Made by a program: the position numbers and the translations under genes
Source of the DNA: Planctomycetota bacterium
Lineage (GTDB): Bacteria; Planctomycetota; B15-G4; JADJEK01
Reading direction: 5' to 3'
NCBI GenBank assembly: GCA_016213895.1
Contig: JACQZJ010000054.1
Span: 10,656-49,151 of the forward strand
Length of the DNA: 38,496 nucleotides
The notes under the pieces: generated by a model
Seen by the model: the letters and a program-made list of their open reading frames with translations, nothing else
Databases searched by the model: none
What the model was told of the DNA's origin: nothing
Shown here: positions 1 to 7,520 of the stretch, in pieces
Layout: every line of letters starts with the position of its first letter
How positions within the stretch are numbered: position 1 is the first letter of the stretch

Positions 1-61
1 CGGGGTCAGGGCTCCCGCTGGGGGACTCGGCTCCACGCATGCACCAACCTGGGGGTGCGGC

Positions 62-1567
62 ATGCTCGCTGTTCTCGGGAAGAACTCCGTCCTCGTTTCG
101 CTGCTGCTTGCGGCCGCTTCGGGCCTGGCGCGCGCGGATTCGGCCTGTCCGAGCTTCGTCGAATCCCCGCTCGAGCCCGGCGTCTTCTGCCGGGCATTCC
201 CGCTGGAGCAGCGGCCCGCCCTCGGCGCTCCGCACGCGCGCTCTCTCAGCGCGGGCGTGCGTGCCCTCCCGGGCTTCTTGAATCCGGGAGCGGTCTTCCT
301 CGCCGGCGGTTCGCTGTACGTGGTGAACAACGGCGCCAGCCTCGTGAGCGAGGTGGACATCGCCACGCCGGGCCAGGAGGCGATCATCGGCACGATCTCC
401 ACGCCCGTCAACCCGGTCGACCTCGCGGTCGTGAACGGCACGCTCTACGTGATCGACCAGCAGCGCGACAAGCTCCACTACCGGCCGCTCGCGGGCGGGA
501 GCTGGGCCTTCGTGCAGCTCCCGGCGGCTGCCCCGCGCTGGTCGTACGGGAACGTGATCTTCCCGCACGCGTCCCTGGGCAAGATGTTCGTGCTCCACTT
601 CTGGGAGAACACCATCCACGTGGTCGACCTGGCCACGAAGCAGATCGATACGTCCATCACGAACGTGCACCACCTGCCCGACCGCGTGCGCTTCGCCTCC
701 GGCGGCACGCGCATGCTGGTGCTGTGCGTCGGTCTCGACGCTCCCTCCTGCACCGCCACCGGCCCGCACTGGGAGCTCTTCGACCTCGCGAGCGGCTACC
801 AGAAGCTCCTCGAGGTGCCGGTGAACGGCGACTGCGCGGAGACGCTCGCCGAGCAGGGCGGCGACGTCTTCGTGGTGCGGGACAGCGGCGTGCTGTCCTT
901 CGACCTGACAAGCGGAGCGCCCCAGGGCGCCCTCGGCGGGCTTGGCCTGGGCCGGCACGCCGAGCACAACGGCGCCGCGCTCTTCGTGCAGGACGACACG
1001 GGCGCGGTCCTGGCGGTCGACCCCGCGCTCTCGGGCGTGGGCTTGAGCTACGGGCTGCTCGCCAATCCGCAGATCTGGTATCCGCCCCTCGAGGAGATGG
1101 CCGCGGCCGCGGCCGTGGACGGCCGGGTCTTCGTGGCGAACCGCAACGACGGCTGCCTGTCGATCATCGATTGGCCGGCGTGCTTCGCCTATGGATCGGG
1201 CTGCCCGGGCTCGGGAGGCAGCGTGCCGCTCCTCGCGGGCGGCGGCTGCCCGGCCGCGGGTCAGAGCTTCTCCCTCGCCCTGAGCGGCGGCCTCGGCGGC
1301 GCGCCCGCGTTCCTCTTCCTCGGCACGGGCACGGCGTTCCTGCCGCTCGCCGGGGAATGCGTCTTCCTGCTCGCGCCCGTGCAGCCGCCGGCGGCCGTGA
1401 TCGTGCTGAGCGGCGCCGGGCCGGGCGCGGGCGCGTTCGCATTGGACATCCCGGTGCCGGCCGCGGTGCCGCCCGGGTACAAGGCGGCGCTTCAGGTCCT
1501 CATCGCCGACCCGGGCGCCGTGCCAGGCTATGCGGCCAGCAATGCCCTGCACCTTGCCACGCAGTGA
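62..1567 (+). CDS. Secreted beta-propeller-like protein with C-terminal Cys/Gly-rich domain
   Basis: A 501-residue protein starting at ATG 62. Residues 1-25 form a signal peptide (hydrophobic VLVSLLLAAASGLA, cleavage near ARA-DS), so it is exported. Residues about 75-370 hold repeated strands of the 'GSLYVVNNG', 'GTLYVIDQQ', 'GRVFVANRN' kind, as in NHL/YVTN-type beta-propellers. The C-terminal ~120 residues begin GSGCPGSGG and are Gly/Ala/Pro-rich with strand-like hydrophobic patches; I associate this layout with planctomycetal secreted proteins, by memory only. No catalytic motif is visible. A G-rich stretch (CTGGGGGTG) just before the ATG may act as ribosome-binding site. The Asp-box gene starts 14 nt after its stop, so the two are probably co-transcribed. 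Substrate or binding partner unknown. Confidence 0.85.
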   Translation: MLAVLGKNSVLVSLLLAAASGLARADSACPSFVESPLEPGVFCRAFPLEQRPALGAPHARSLSAGVRALPGFLNPGAVFLAGGSLYVVNNGASLVSEVDIATPGQEAIIGTISTPVNPVDLAVVNGTLYVIDQQRDKLHYRPLAGGSWAFVQLPAAAPRWSYGNVIFPHASLGKMFVLHFWENTIHVVDLATKQIDTSITNVHHLPDRVRFASGGTRMLVLCVGLDAPSCTATGPHWELFDLASGYQKLLEVPVNGDCAETLAEQGGDVFVVRDSGVLSFDLTSGAPQGALGGLGLGRHAEHNGAALFVQDDTGAVLAVDPALSGVGLSYGLLANPQIWYPPLEEMAAAAAVDGRVFVANRNDGCLSIIDWPACFAYGSGCPGSGGSVPLLAGGGCPAAGQSFSLALSGGLGGAPAFLFLGTGTAFLPLAGECVFLLAPVQPPAAVIVLSGAGPGAGAFALDIPVPAAVPPGYKAALQVLIADPGAVPGYAASNALHLATQ

Positions 1568-1581
1568 ATGGGAGTGAAGGC

Positions 1582-3975
1582 ATGAACTCGAGGCTCATCC
1601 GCGCGCCGCGCTGCCTGTCCCTGCTGTCTCTCGCCGCCCTTTGCCTGACCACGGGCTCGCGCGCCGGAGCGCACGCGCCGCACGACGTCGCGTACCTGGC
1701 CGCGGTCTCGCCGAACTACGGCCAGGATCAGACCGTGCTCCTTTCGGTTCAGCTCACGGACCACGCGCTCATGGCGCGGAGCTGCAATGCTGGGCGCTCC
1801 TGGACGCACTACGGCACTCCTTTGTGCGCGGCGGGCGTGGCCGCCCTGGCGTTCTCACCGGCGTTCGCCGCTGATGCGACCGTGTTCGCGGCGACCAAGT
1901 ACGCGGGCGTGTGGCGGAGCACGGACGGCGGCGTGAGCTGGGCGCCGGCGGGCGTGGGCCTGAGTTCGGTCAAGACCCATGCGGTGAGCGTGTCGCCGGC
2001 CTTCGCCGTCGACCACACCGTGCTGGCAGCGACCGAAACCGGGCTGTTCCGCTCGCAGGACGGCGGCGCCACCTGGGCCGCGGTGCTCTCCGGCACATCC
2101 GGCAAGAGTCCCACGACGGTCACCTTCGCGCCGGACGACGCGCAGAAGGCCTTCGCCGCGGGCACGGTGCTGCGCTGCTCCAGCGACGGCGGCGCCACCT
2201 GGCACGCGACCTGGACCTTCGTCCATACGGTGAAGAGGATGGTCGTCTCTCCGCACTTCAGCGTGGATGGGACTCTCGCCGTGTGCTTCGGCGGCCAGTG
2301 GCAGGACGGCGTGCTCGCCAGCAAGGACGGCGGCGCGAGCTTCGCGGAGAACCCGCTGGGACTGACCGACCGCAGGGTGAACGACGTGGCCATCGCCGAC
2401 GACGGCACCTTCTTCGCCGTGTCGGACGAGGCGGCCTGCTTCCGCGCGGCCGCCGCGCTCGCGCCGTGGCAGCTCTTCTCGGCTGGGTTCGAGGAGCTGT
2501 CCGACCAGGCGCAGCGGCACTATACGTCCGTGGCGCCCTCGCCCTCCTTCAGCGCGGACGGCACGCTTCACGTCGCCTCCTTCGAGGGCATCTTCAAGTC
2601 CACGGACCGCGGCGAGACGTGGCGCCAGGGGGACCTCTATCACCAGCGCATCGCACGACAGCTGGTCTGCTCGCCGACCTTCGCGCAGGACGGTCTCCTG
2701 TACGCCGGCGACTACGGCGGCGGGCCGCACCTCTGGAACAACCAGACGGGGATCTGGCAGGGTCTGGCCAAAGGCGTCGAGAGCCTCTGGTCCGGCGCCC
2801 TTTCCGCGTCGCCGACGTTCGCCGCCGACCAGACGCTCTTCTACGGATACGGCGGCCTGTGGATCTCGAAAAACGGCGGCGTGGACTGGACGAGGCTGCA
2901 CTCTCCCGTGGGCATGGTGCGCGCGGTCGCCATGTCGCCCGACTTCGCTCTCGACCAGCACCTCTATCTCAGCGCCTCGGAAGACGGGATCTACGAGTCC
3001 TACACTGCCGGCGCGCAGTGGTGGAAGATCGGCGGAGGGTATCCGGCGGCGGCCTCGACCAAGTGCATCGTGCTCTCGCCCCAGTTCCCCGCGGATCCGA
3101 CGCTCTTCGCGGGCACGGCCGGGGCCGGTCTCTGGCGCTCCTTGGACATGGGCGCCGCTTGGCAGAACGTGGGCATGGTGCAGCGCTCGCTCACGATCCG
3201 CGCCCTGGCCGCGTCTCCCGCCTTCGCCGCCGACCAGATGCTGCTCGCCGGCACGGTGGGGGCGGGGCTCTTGCGCTCGGACGACCGCGGCGCCACCTGG
3301 GTCGCGGTGAGCGGCCTCCCCTCCGGGAGCACGGACATCATCGAGGGAATCGCCTTCTCCCCGGCCTTCGCCGTCGACCGGACCGTCTTCGTGACCAGCC
3401 TGTACGACGGCGTGCTCGTGTCCACGGACGGCGGCGTCTCCTGGCAGAAGTCGAGCGCCGGCCTGCCGGGCGTGGCCCTGCGCGGCATCACCGTCTCGCC
3501 CGACTTCCCGAACGACCGCGTGGCCTTCGCCAGCACGCACGAGTGGATCTACCGCAGCACGGACGGCGGAGCGAGCTGGCTCAGGCTCCCCGGCTACCTG
3601 CGCGTGGACGAGAAGCACCCGGCCGTGCTGCACAGCGGGACCTGGACCATGCCGAGCCAAGGCGCGAGCAACGGCGGGAGCGTGAAGGTGAGCAACCAGG
3701 CCGGCGCCAGCGAGGAGTACGACTTCCACGGCGACTCGCTCACCTGGTTCGCCTTGAAGGACACGGAATGCGGCCTGGCCGACGTGCTGGTCGACGGCGT
3801 GCTCGCGGCCACGGTGGACCTCTACTCGATGGCGGCCGTGCCGCAGCAGCCGGTCTTCCAGCAGACCTTCCCGTCGGTCGGCTGGCACACGATCCGCATC
3901 GAGGTCACGGGTCAGAAGAGCCCGGCGGCGAGCGGGTGCAGGGTCAAGAGCGACGGCTTCGACTTCACCTTCTGA
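1582..3975 (+). CDS. Secreted Asp-box (BNR/sialidase-like) repeat protein with C-terminal jelly-roll-like domain
   Basis: A 797-residue protein. I chose ATG 1582 because it gives a signal peptide (CLSLLSLAALCLTTGSRAGA) and follows a GGAG-containing stretch at 1571-1580; the frame is open further upstream but only as a shadow of the preceding gene. About ten Asp-box motifs (S-x-D-x-G-x-T/S-W: STDGGVSW, SQDGGATW, SSDGGATW, STDRGETW, SDDRGATW and others) alternate with 'SPxFAxDxTxF' strands, giving a repeat of roughly 55-65 residues typical of a beta-propeller. The last ~110 residues (from about 'HSGTWTMPSQG', with 'DVLVDG' and 'GWHTIRIEVTG') resemble jelly-roll carbohydrate-binding modules. Sialidase catalytic residues are not apparent, so I infer a binding or structural surface protein rather than an enzyme. 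Confidence 0.85.
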   Translation: MNSRLIRAPRCLSLLSLAALCLTTGSRAGAHAPHDVAYLAAVSPNYGQDQTVLLSVQLTDHALMARSCNAGRSWTHYGTPLCAAGVAALAFSPAFAADATVFAATKYAGVWRSTDGGVSWAPAGVGLSSVKTHAVSVSPAFAVDHTVLAATETGLFRSQDGGATWAAVLSGTSGKSPTTVTFAPDDAQKAFAAGTVLRCSSDGGATWHATWTFVHTVKRMVVSPHFSVDGTLAVCFGGQWQDGVLASKDGGASFAENPLGLTDRRVNDVAIADDGTFFAVSDEAACFRAAAALAPWQLFSAGFEELSDQAQRHYTSVAPSPSFSADGTLHVASFEGIFKSTDRGETWRQGDLYHQRIARQLVCSPTFAQDGLLYAGDYGGGPHLWNNQTGIWQGLAKGVESLWSGALSASPTFAADQTLFYGYGGLWISKNGGVDWTRLHSPVGMVRAVAMSPDFALDQHLYLSASEDGIYESYTAGAQWWKIGGGYPAAASTKCIVLSPQFPADPTLFAGTAGAGLWRSLDMGAAWQNVGMVQRSLTIRALAASPAFAADQMLLAGTVGAGLLRSDDRGATWVAVSGLPSGSTDIIEGIAFSPAFAVDRTVFVTSLYDGVLVSTDGGVSWQKSSAGLPGVALRGITVSPDFPNDRVAFASTHEWIYRSTDGGASWLRLPGYLRVDEKHPAVLHSGTWTMPSQGASNGGSVKVSNQAGASEEYDFHGDSLTWFALKDTECGLADVLVDGVLAATVDLYSMAAVPQQPVFQQTFPSVGWHTIRIEVTGQKSPAASGCRVKSDGFDFTF

Positions 3976-3993
3976 CCGCGTGCCGGACCGAGG

Positions 3994-4021
3994 GCGCGGC
4001 GGCTGAAAAGCCGCGCCGCGC
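3994..4021 (+). terminator. GC-rich hairpin with GAAA loop after the Asp-box gene
   Basis: GCGCGGCGGCT (3994-4004) pairs with AGCCGCGCCGCGC (4009-4021) around a GAAA tetraloop, leaving a two-base bulge on the 3' side. It begins 18 bases after the stop codon at 3975. There is no T-run behind it, so it is a candidate terminator or mRNA-end stabiliser rather than a classical intrinsic terminator. Confidence 0.5.
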
Positions 4022-4050
4022 GCCGTCGCCGGCGCTACCATGTCCCGCCG

Positions 4051-4902
4051 GTGGCGGTAGTGCAGGACGCAATGATCGGAAGCGCGGTGGTGAAGGACGC
4101 CCTCCAGGTCCTGGAAGCAACCAGCAGGACCTTCTTCATTCCGATCCGCCGGCTGCCGGACGGGCTGCGCGAAGCGGTCGCGTCCGCCTATCTCTGCATG
4201 CGCTCCATCGACGAGATCGAGGACCACCGCCTGCTCGGCCGGGAAGAACGCGCGCGCCTCCTGCGCGCCATCAGCCTCGCCTTCCAGGCCACGAAGGACG
4301 GCGCGCCGGCGCGCGAGCTGGCCCTCGTGTTCGCGCCCTTTGCCGCGCGGCTCCCGGAGGTGACGCTGCGCCTCGGCGAGTGGGCGGTGCTCGCGCCGGC
4401 CTCGATCCGCTGGCGCGTGCTCGACGCCACCGCGGCCATGGCAGAGCGCATGGCCCTTTGGGCCGAGAACGGCTTCCGCGTGCGGGACGAGCCGGATCTC
4501 GAGCGCTACACCTACGGCGTCGCCGGCGCGGTGGGGGTCCTGCTCAGCGACCTCTTCGCCTGGCACGACGGCACCGAGACCGATCGCGCGGAGGCGGTCG
4601 GCTTCGGCCGCGGCCTGCAGGCGGTGAACATCCTGCGCAACCGGCGCGAGGACCTGGAGCGCGGCGCGGACTTCTTCCCCGAGGGCTGGCCGGCCGAGAA
4701 GCTCATGCAGTACGCGCGCGCCAACCTCGCGCTCGCCGCGCGCTTCACCGCGCGCCTGGCCGAGGGCCCGATCCGCGAGTTCTGCGCCGTGCCGCTCGCG
4801 CTCGCCGAGGCCACGCTCGACGCGCTCATGCGCGGCCAGGACAAGCTCACGCGCGCCGAGGTGGCGCAGGTGGTGGAGCGCGCCCTGGGACGTGCGCCGT
4901 GA
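4051..4902 (+). CDS. Squalene/phytoene synthase family protein
   Basis: A 283-residue, probably soluble or membrane-peripheral head-to-head prenyl synthase. Family members condense two prenyl diphosphates (FPP to squalene/presqualene-PP, or GGPP to phytoene). Seen: 'SRTFFIPIRRLP' near the N terminus, a first Asp-rich motif 'RSIDEIED' around residue 55, and the second motif 'QAVNILRNRREDLERG' around residue 190, so both Mg-binding sites are intact. The first motif looks closer to squalene-synthase types than to crtB, but I would not fix the substrate. No other carotenoid or hopanoid genes are in the window. Start uncertain: GTG 4051 gives the full length and ATG 4072 is an in-frame alternative; neither has a strong Shine-Dalgarno. 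The stop overlaps the GTG of the next gene (GTGA). Confidence 0.85.
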   Translation: MAVVQDAMIGSAVVKDALQVLEATSRTFFIPIRRLPDGLREAVASAYLCMRSIDEIEDHRLLGREERARLLRAISLAFQATKDGAPARELALVFAPFAARLPEVTLRLGEWAVLAPASIRWRVLDATAAMAERMALWAENGFRVRDEPDLERYTYGVAGAVGVLLSDLFAWHDGTETDRAEAVGFGRGLQAVNILRNRREDLERGADFFPEGWPAEKLMQYARANLALAARFTARLAEGPIREFCAVPLALAEATLDALMRGQDKLTRAEVAQVVERALGRAP

Positions 4903-5480
4903 CGGCGGCGGCCCGGCGCGCGACGATCTCGGTCGAGCCGCTCACGCCGGAGCGCTGGCGCGACTTGGTGGCGCTCTTCGGCCCGCGCGGCGCGTGCGGC
5001 GGCTGCTGGTGCATGACGCCGCGACGAACGCGCCAGGAGTTCGAGCGCGGCAAGGGCAGCGGGAACCGGCGGGCGCTGCGGCGGCTCGTGGCGCACGGGA
5101 CGATCCCGGGCTTGATCGCCTATCGTGGCCAGGAGCCGGTCGGGTGGTGCTCCATCGAGCCGCGCGAAGCGTTTCCGCTGCTGGCGCGCTCGCGCGTGCT
5201 CAAGCCGGTCGACGACCAGCCGGTCTGGTCGATCGTCTGCCTGTTCGTGGCCAGGGAACAACGCCGCACGGGGATCTCGCGCGCGCTCATCGAGGCCGCG
5301 GTGCGTCACGCCCGCCGCCACGGCGCCCGGGTGGTCGAGGCCTACCCGATCGAACCGAAGAAGACGTCCTTCCCGGACGCGTTCGCCTACACCGGCATTG
5401 CCTCGGCCTATCGCCGCGCCGGCTTCGCGGAGGTCGCGCGCCGCTCCCCGACCCGGCCGATCATGCGGCGCGTCATCTGA
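4899..5480 (+). CDS. GNAT-family N-acetyltransferase
   Basis: A 193-residue protein starting at GTG 4899, which overlaps the upstream TGA as GTGA; this overlap decides the start and implies translational coupling. Family knowledge: GNAT enzymes move an acetyl group from acetyl-CoA to an amine. Seen: an N-terminal Cys-rich 'ACGGCWCM' block (residues 32-39), found in a subgroup of uncharacterised GNATs; 'SIVCLFVAREQRRTGIS' (about residues 109-125), which matches strand beta4 plus the pyrophosphate-binding loop; and a C-terminal 'AYRRAGFAEVARR' typical of the fold end. Substrate unknown. The three clustered cysteines could bind a metal or be redox-active, which is speculation. It ends 2 nt from the convergent M28 peptidase stop. 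Confidence 0.8.
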   Translation: MTAAARRATISVEPLTPERWRDLVALFGPRGACGGCWCMTPRRTRQEFERGKGSGNRRALRRLVAHGTIPGLIAYRGQEPVGWCSIEPREAFPLLARSRVLKPVDDQPVWSIVCLFVAREQRRTGISRALIEAAVRHARRHGARVVEAYPIEPKKTSFPDAFAYTGIASAYRRAGFAEVARRSPTRPIMRRVI

Positions 5481-5482
5481 CC

Positions 5483-6475
5483 TCAGCGGTTCGCCAGGTC
5501 GCAGACCACCGCGACCAGCCCGTCGACCGCGCGCCCCAGCGCCTCGCAGTCCACGCGCTCCGGCAGGTCCCCGGGCTCGTGGTAGCACTCGTCGCGAAAG
5601 AGCGCCGTGTCGGTGACCATGATCGCGTCGTAGCTCGCCTGGCGGAACGACCAGTGGTCGGACCAGGACACGCCGGGCAGCGCGCCGGGCAGGGCCGCTC
5701 CCTCGGAGGGGAGGGCGGCGGCCGCGCGAAACGCGCCGATGGCGCGGCGCACGAGCGCGCGGCTGCCGAGGTCGCCGACGAACGCCACGAAGTTCCCGCG
5801 ATCGGGATAGAGCCAGTCGAGAGGCGGCGGGTAGCGCTGGCTGCCGGGCTCCTGGCGGAAGCAGCCCAGACACTCGAGGGCGATCATGGCGGTCACGTCG
5901 TCCCCGCGGTCCCTGCACAGGCGGGCGTAGTGCAGGCTGCCCATGTCCCCGGTCTGGAAGTAGGGCGGCTCCTCGTTCGGAAAGGCGACGAAACGCAGCG
6001 CCCGCGCCTGCGCGCCGCGCGCCGCCAGCTCGCGCGCCAGCTCCAAGAGGGCGGCCACGCCGCTGGCGTTGTCGTTGGCGCCGGGCGTGGAATCGACCGA
6101 ATCGTAGTGCGCGCCCAGGACCACCACTCCGGGCAGGCGGCCGTCGCCCGCGAGCGTGGCCTCGACGATGCGGCACTCGCGGCCGCGCACCTCCTGGAAG
6201 TAGGAGATGAACGACAAGGGTAGAGCGCGGAACTCGGCTTCGATCCAGTCGGCCGCGCGCTCCAGGCTGTCGCCGCGCGCCAGGCTGCGCGGGCCGATCT
6301 CGCCGGCCAGCGCCGCGACCGAGCGCTGCAGGCGCAGGACGCGCGCCGGGTCGGCCGCGCGCGCGCCGGCTCCGGCCGAGGGTCCGGGGAAGAAGCAGAC
6401 GTACCAGGCGGCGAGGAGCGCCAAGAGGGCCGCCAGGGCGGCGAGCAGGGCGAGCTTGATGAGCATGCGTTTCAT
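5483..6475 (-). CDS. Membrane-anchored M28-family zinc peptidase
   Basis: A 330-residue protein with an N-terminal hydrophobic segment (residues about 5-28, LALLAALAALLALLAAWYV) that serves as signal anchor or signal peptide, placing the enzyme in the periplasm. The M28 co-catalytic zinc ligands are visible in order: GAHYDS (His, Asp), GANDNASG (bridging Asp), NEEPP (catalytic Glu plus Glu ligand), ALECLG, and the C-terminal ligand His in 'CYHEPGD'. M28 enzymes are aminopeptidases or related amidohydrolases; the exact substrate cannot be told. It is the last gene of a minus-strand run, 16 nt behind the MDR gene, with no strong Shine-Dalgarno of its own. The second residue set 'MKRM' offers a start three codons later. 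Confidence 0.85.
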   Translation of the reverse strand: MKRMLIKLALLAALAALLALLAAWYVCFFPGPSAGAGARAADPARVLRLQRSVAALAGEIGPRSLARGDSLERAADWIEAEFRALPLSFISYFQEVRGRECRIVEATLAGDGRLPGVVVLGAHYDSVDSTPGANDNASGVAALLELARELAARGAQARALRFVAFPNEEPPYFQTGDMGSLHYARLCRDRGDDVTAMIALECLGCFRQEPGSQRYPPPLDWLYPDRGNFVAFVGDLGSRALVRRAIGAFRAAAALPSEGAALPGALPGVSWSDHWSFRQASYDAIMVTDTALFRDECYHEPGDLPERVDCEALGRAVDGLVAVVCDLANR

Positions 6476-6491
6476 TCCGCCGGCCAGGGGC

Positions 6492-7520
6492 TCACAAGGT
6501 CAGGACGACCTTGCCGAAGACCTCGCGGTCCGCGAGCATGCGGTGCGCCTCGCGCACTTCCTCGAGCGGGAGGACGCGGTGGATGACCGGCTTGAGCTGG
6601 CCGCGGCCCGCCAGGGCCATGACCTGCTGGACCTCGGCCAGGCTGCCCATGGTCGAGCCGAGGATCGAGATGCTCTTGAAGAAGATGGGCCTGAGGTCGG
6701 TCTCGAGCGCGAAGCCGGCCGTGGCTCCGCACGTGACCAGCGCGCCGCCCTTGGCGAGCGCGGCGAGCGTGCGCGAGACGGTCGGCCCGCCCACGTGGTC
6801 GATGGCCACGTCCACGCCGCGCCGGCCGGTGAAGTCCTTCACCGCGCGCGCGAAGTCCTCGGTCTGGTAGTTCACGGCGAGATCCGCGCCGAGTTCCCTC
6901 GCCTTCGCGACCTTGGCGTCGCTGCCGGCCGTGGCGATGACGCGCGCGCCGTGGAGCTTCGCCACCTGGATGGCGGCAGAGCCGACCCCCGAGCCCGCGG
7001 CGTGCACCAGCACGTCCATGCCGGCCCGCAAACGGGCGCGCGCGACCAGCATGTGCCAGGCCGTGAGGAAGACCAGCGGCATGGCCGCGGCCTCCGCGAA
7101 CGACAGGTTCGCCGGCTTCTCCAGGCAGTTGCGCGCGGGCGCCAGCACGAACTCGGCGCAGCCGCCGTTCCGGCTCTCGCCGAAGATGCCGAAGCCGCGG
7201 CACAGGTTGTCATCGCCGCGGGCGCACTCCGCGCACACGCCGCAGGAGAAGCCGGGCGCGACCACGACCTCCTCGCCCGGCCGCGCGTTCGTCACGCCCG
7301 GCCCCACGGCCTCGACCACGCCCGCGGCGTCCGAGCCGGGGATGAGGGGCAGCGGGAACTTGTGCCCGGGCACGCCGCGCCGCACCCAGGTGTCGAGGTG
7401 GTTGACGCCGCAGGCTTTGACCCTGACCAGGACCTCGAGCGGCCCGGGCGCGGGCCGGGGCAGCTCCTCGAAGAGGAGCCGGTCGTAGTCGCCGTGCTCG
7501 CGGATGATGACGGCCTTCAT
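6492..7520 (-). CDS. Zinc-type medium-chain dehydrogenase/quinone oxidoreductase
   Basis: A 342-residue cytosolic MDR-superfamily oxidoreductase. Seen: the GroES-like N-terminal domain with 'KACGVNHLD' (Cys37), 'GSDAAGVVEAVG' (62-73), four structural-zinc cysteines at 93, 96, 99 and 107 (SCGVCAECARGDDNLC), and a Rossmann nucleotide-binding stretch 'AGSGVGSAAIQVAK'. Length is normal. These proteins reduce or oxidise alcohols, aldehydes or enones with NAD(P)H; the substrate is not evident. The ATG overlaps the stop of the upstream molybdopterin oxidoreductase (ATGA, 7517-7520), so the two are translationally coupled and may serve the same metabolic step. Confidence 0.88.
   Translation of the reverse strand: MKAVIIREHGDYDRLLFEELPRPAPGPLEVLVRVKACGVNHLDTWVRRGVPGHKFPLPLIPGSDAAGVVEAVGPGVTNARPGEEVVVAPGFSCGVCAECARGDDNLCRGFGIFGESRNGGCAEFVLAPARNCLEKPANLSFAEAAAMPLVFLTAWHMLVARARLRAGMDVLVHAAGSGVGSAAIQVAKLHGARVIATAGSDAKVAKARELGADLAVNYQTEDFARAVKDFTGRRGVDVAIDHVGGPTVSRTLAALAKGGALVTCGATAGFALETDLRPIFFKSISILGSTMGSLAEVQQVMALAGRGQLKPVIHRVLPLEEVREAHRMLADREVFGKVVLTL

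Noticed and set aside
1855-4566. Long minus-strand open frame opposite the Asp-box gene and the prenyl synthase
   Set aside because: Both plus-strand genes show family motifs; the antisense frame does not and has shadow composition.
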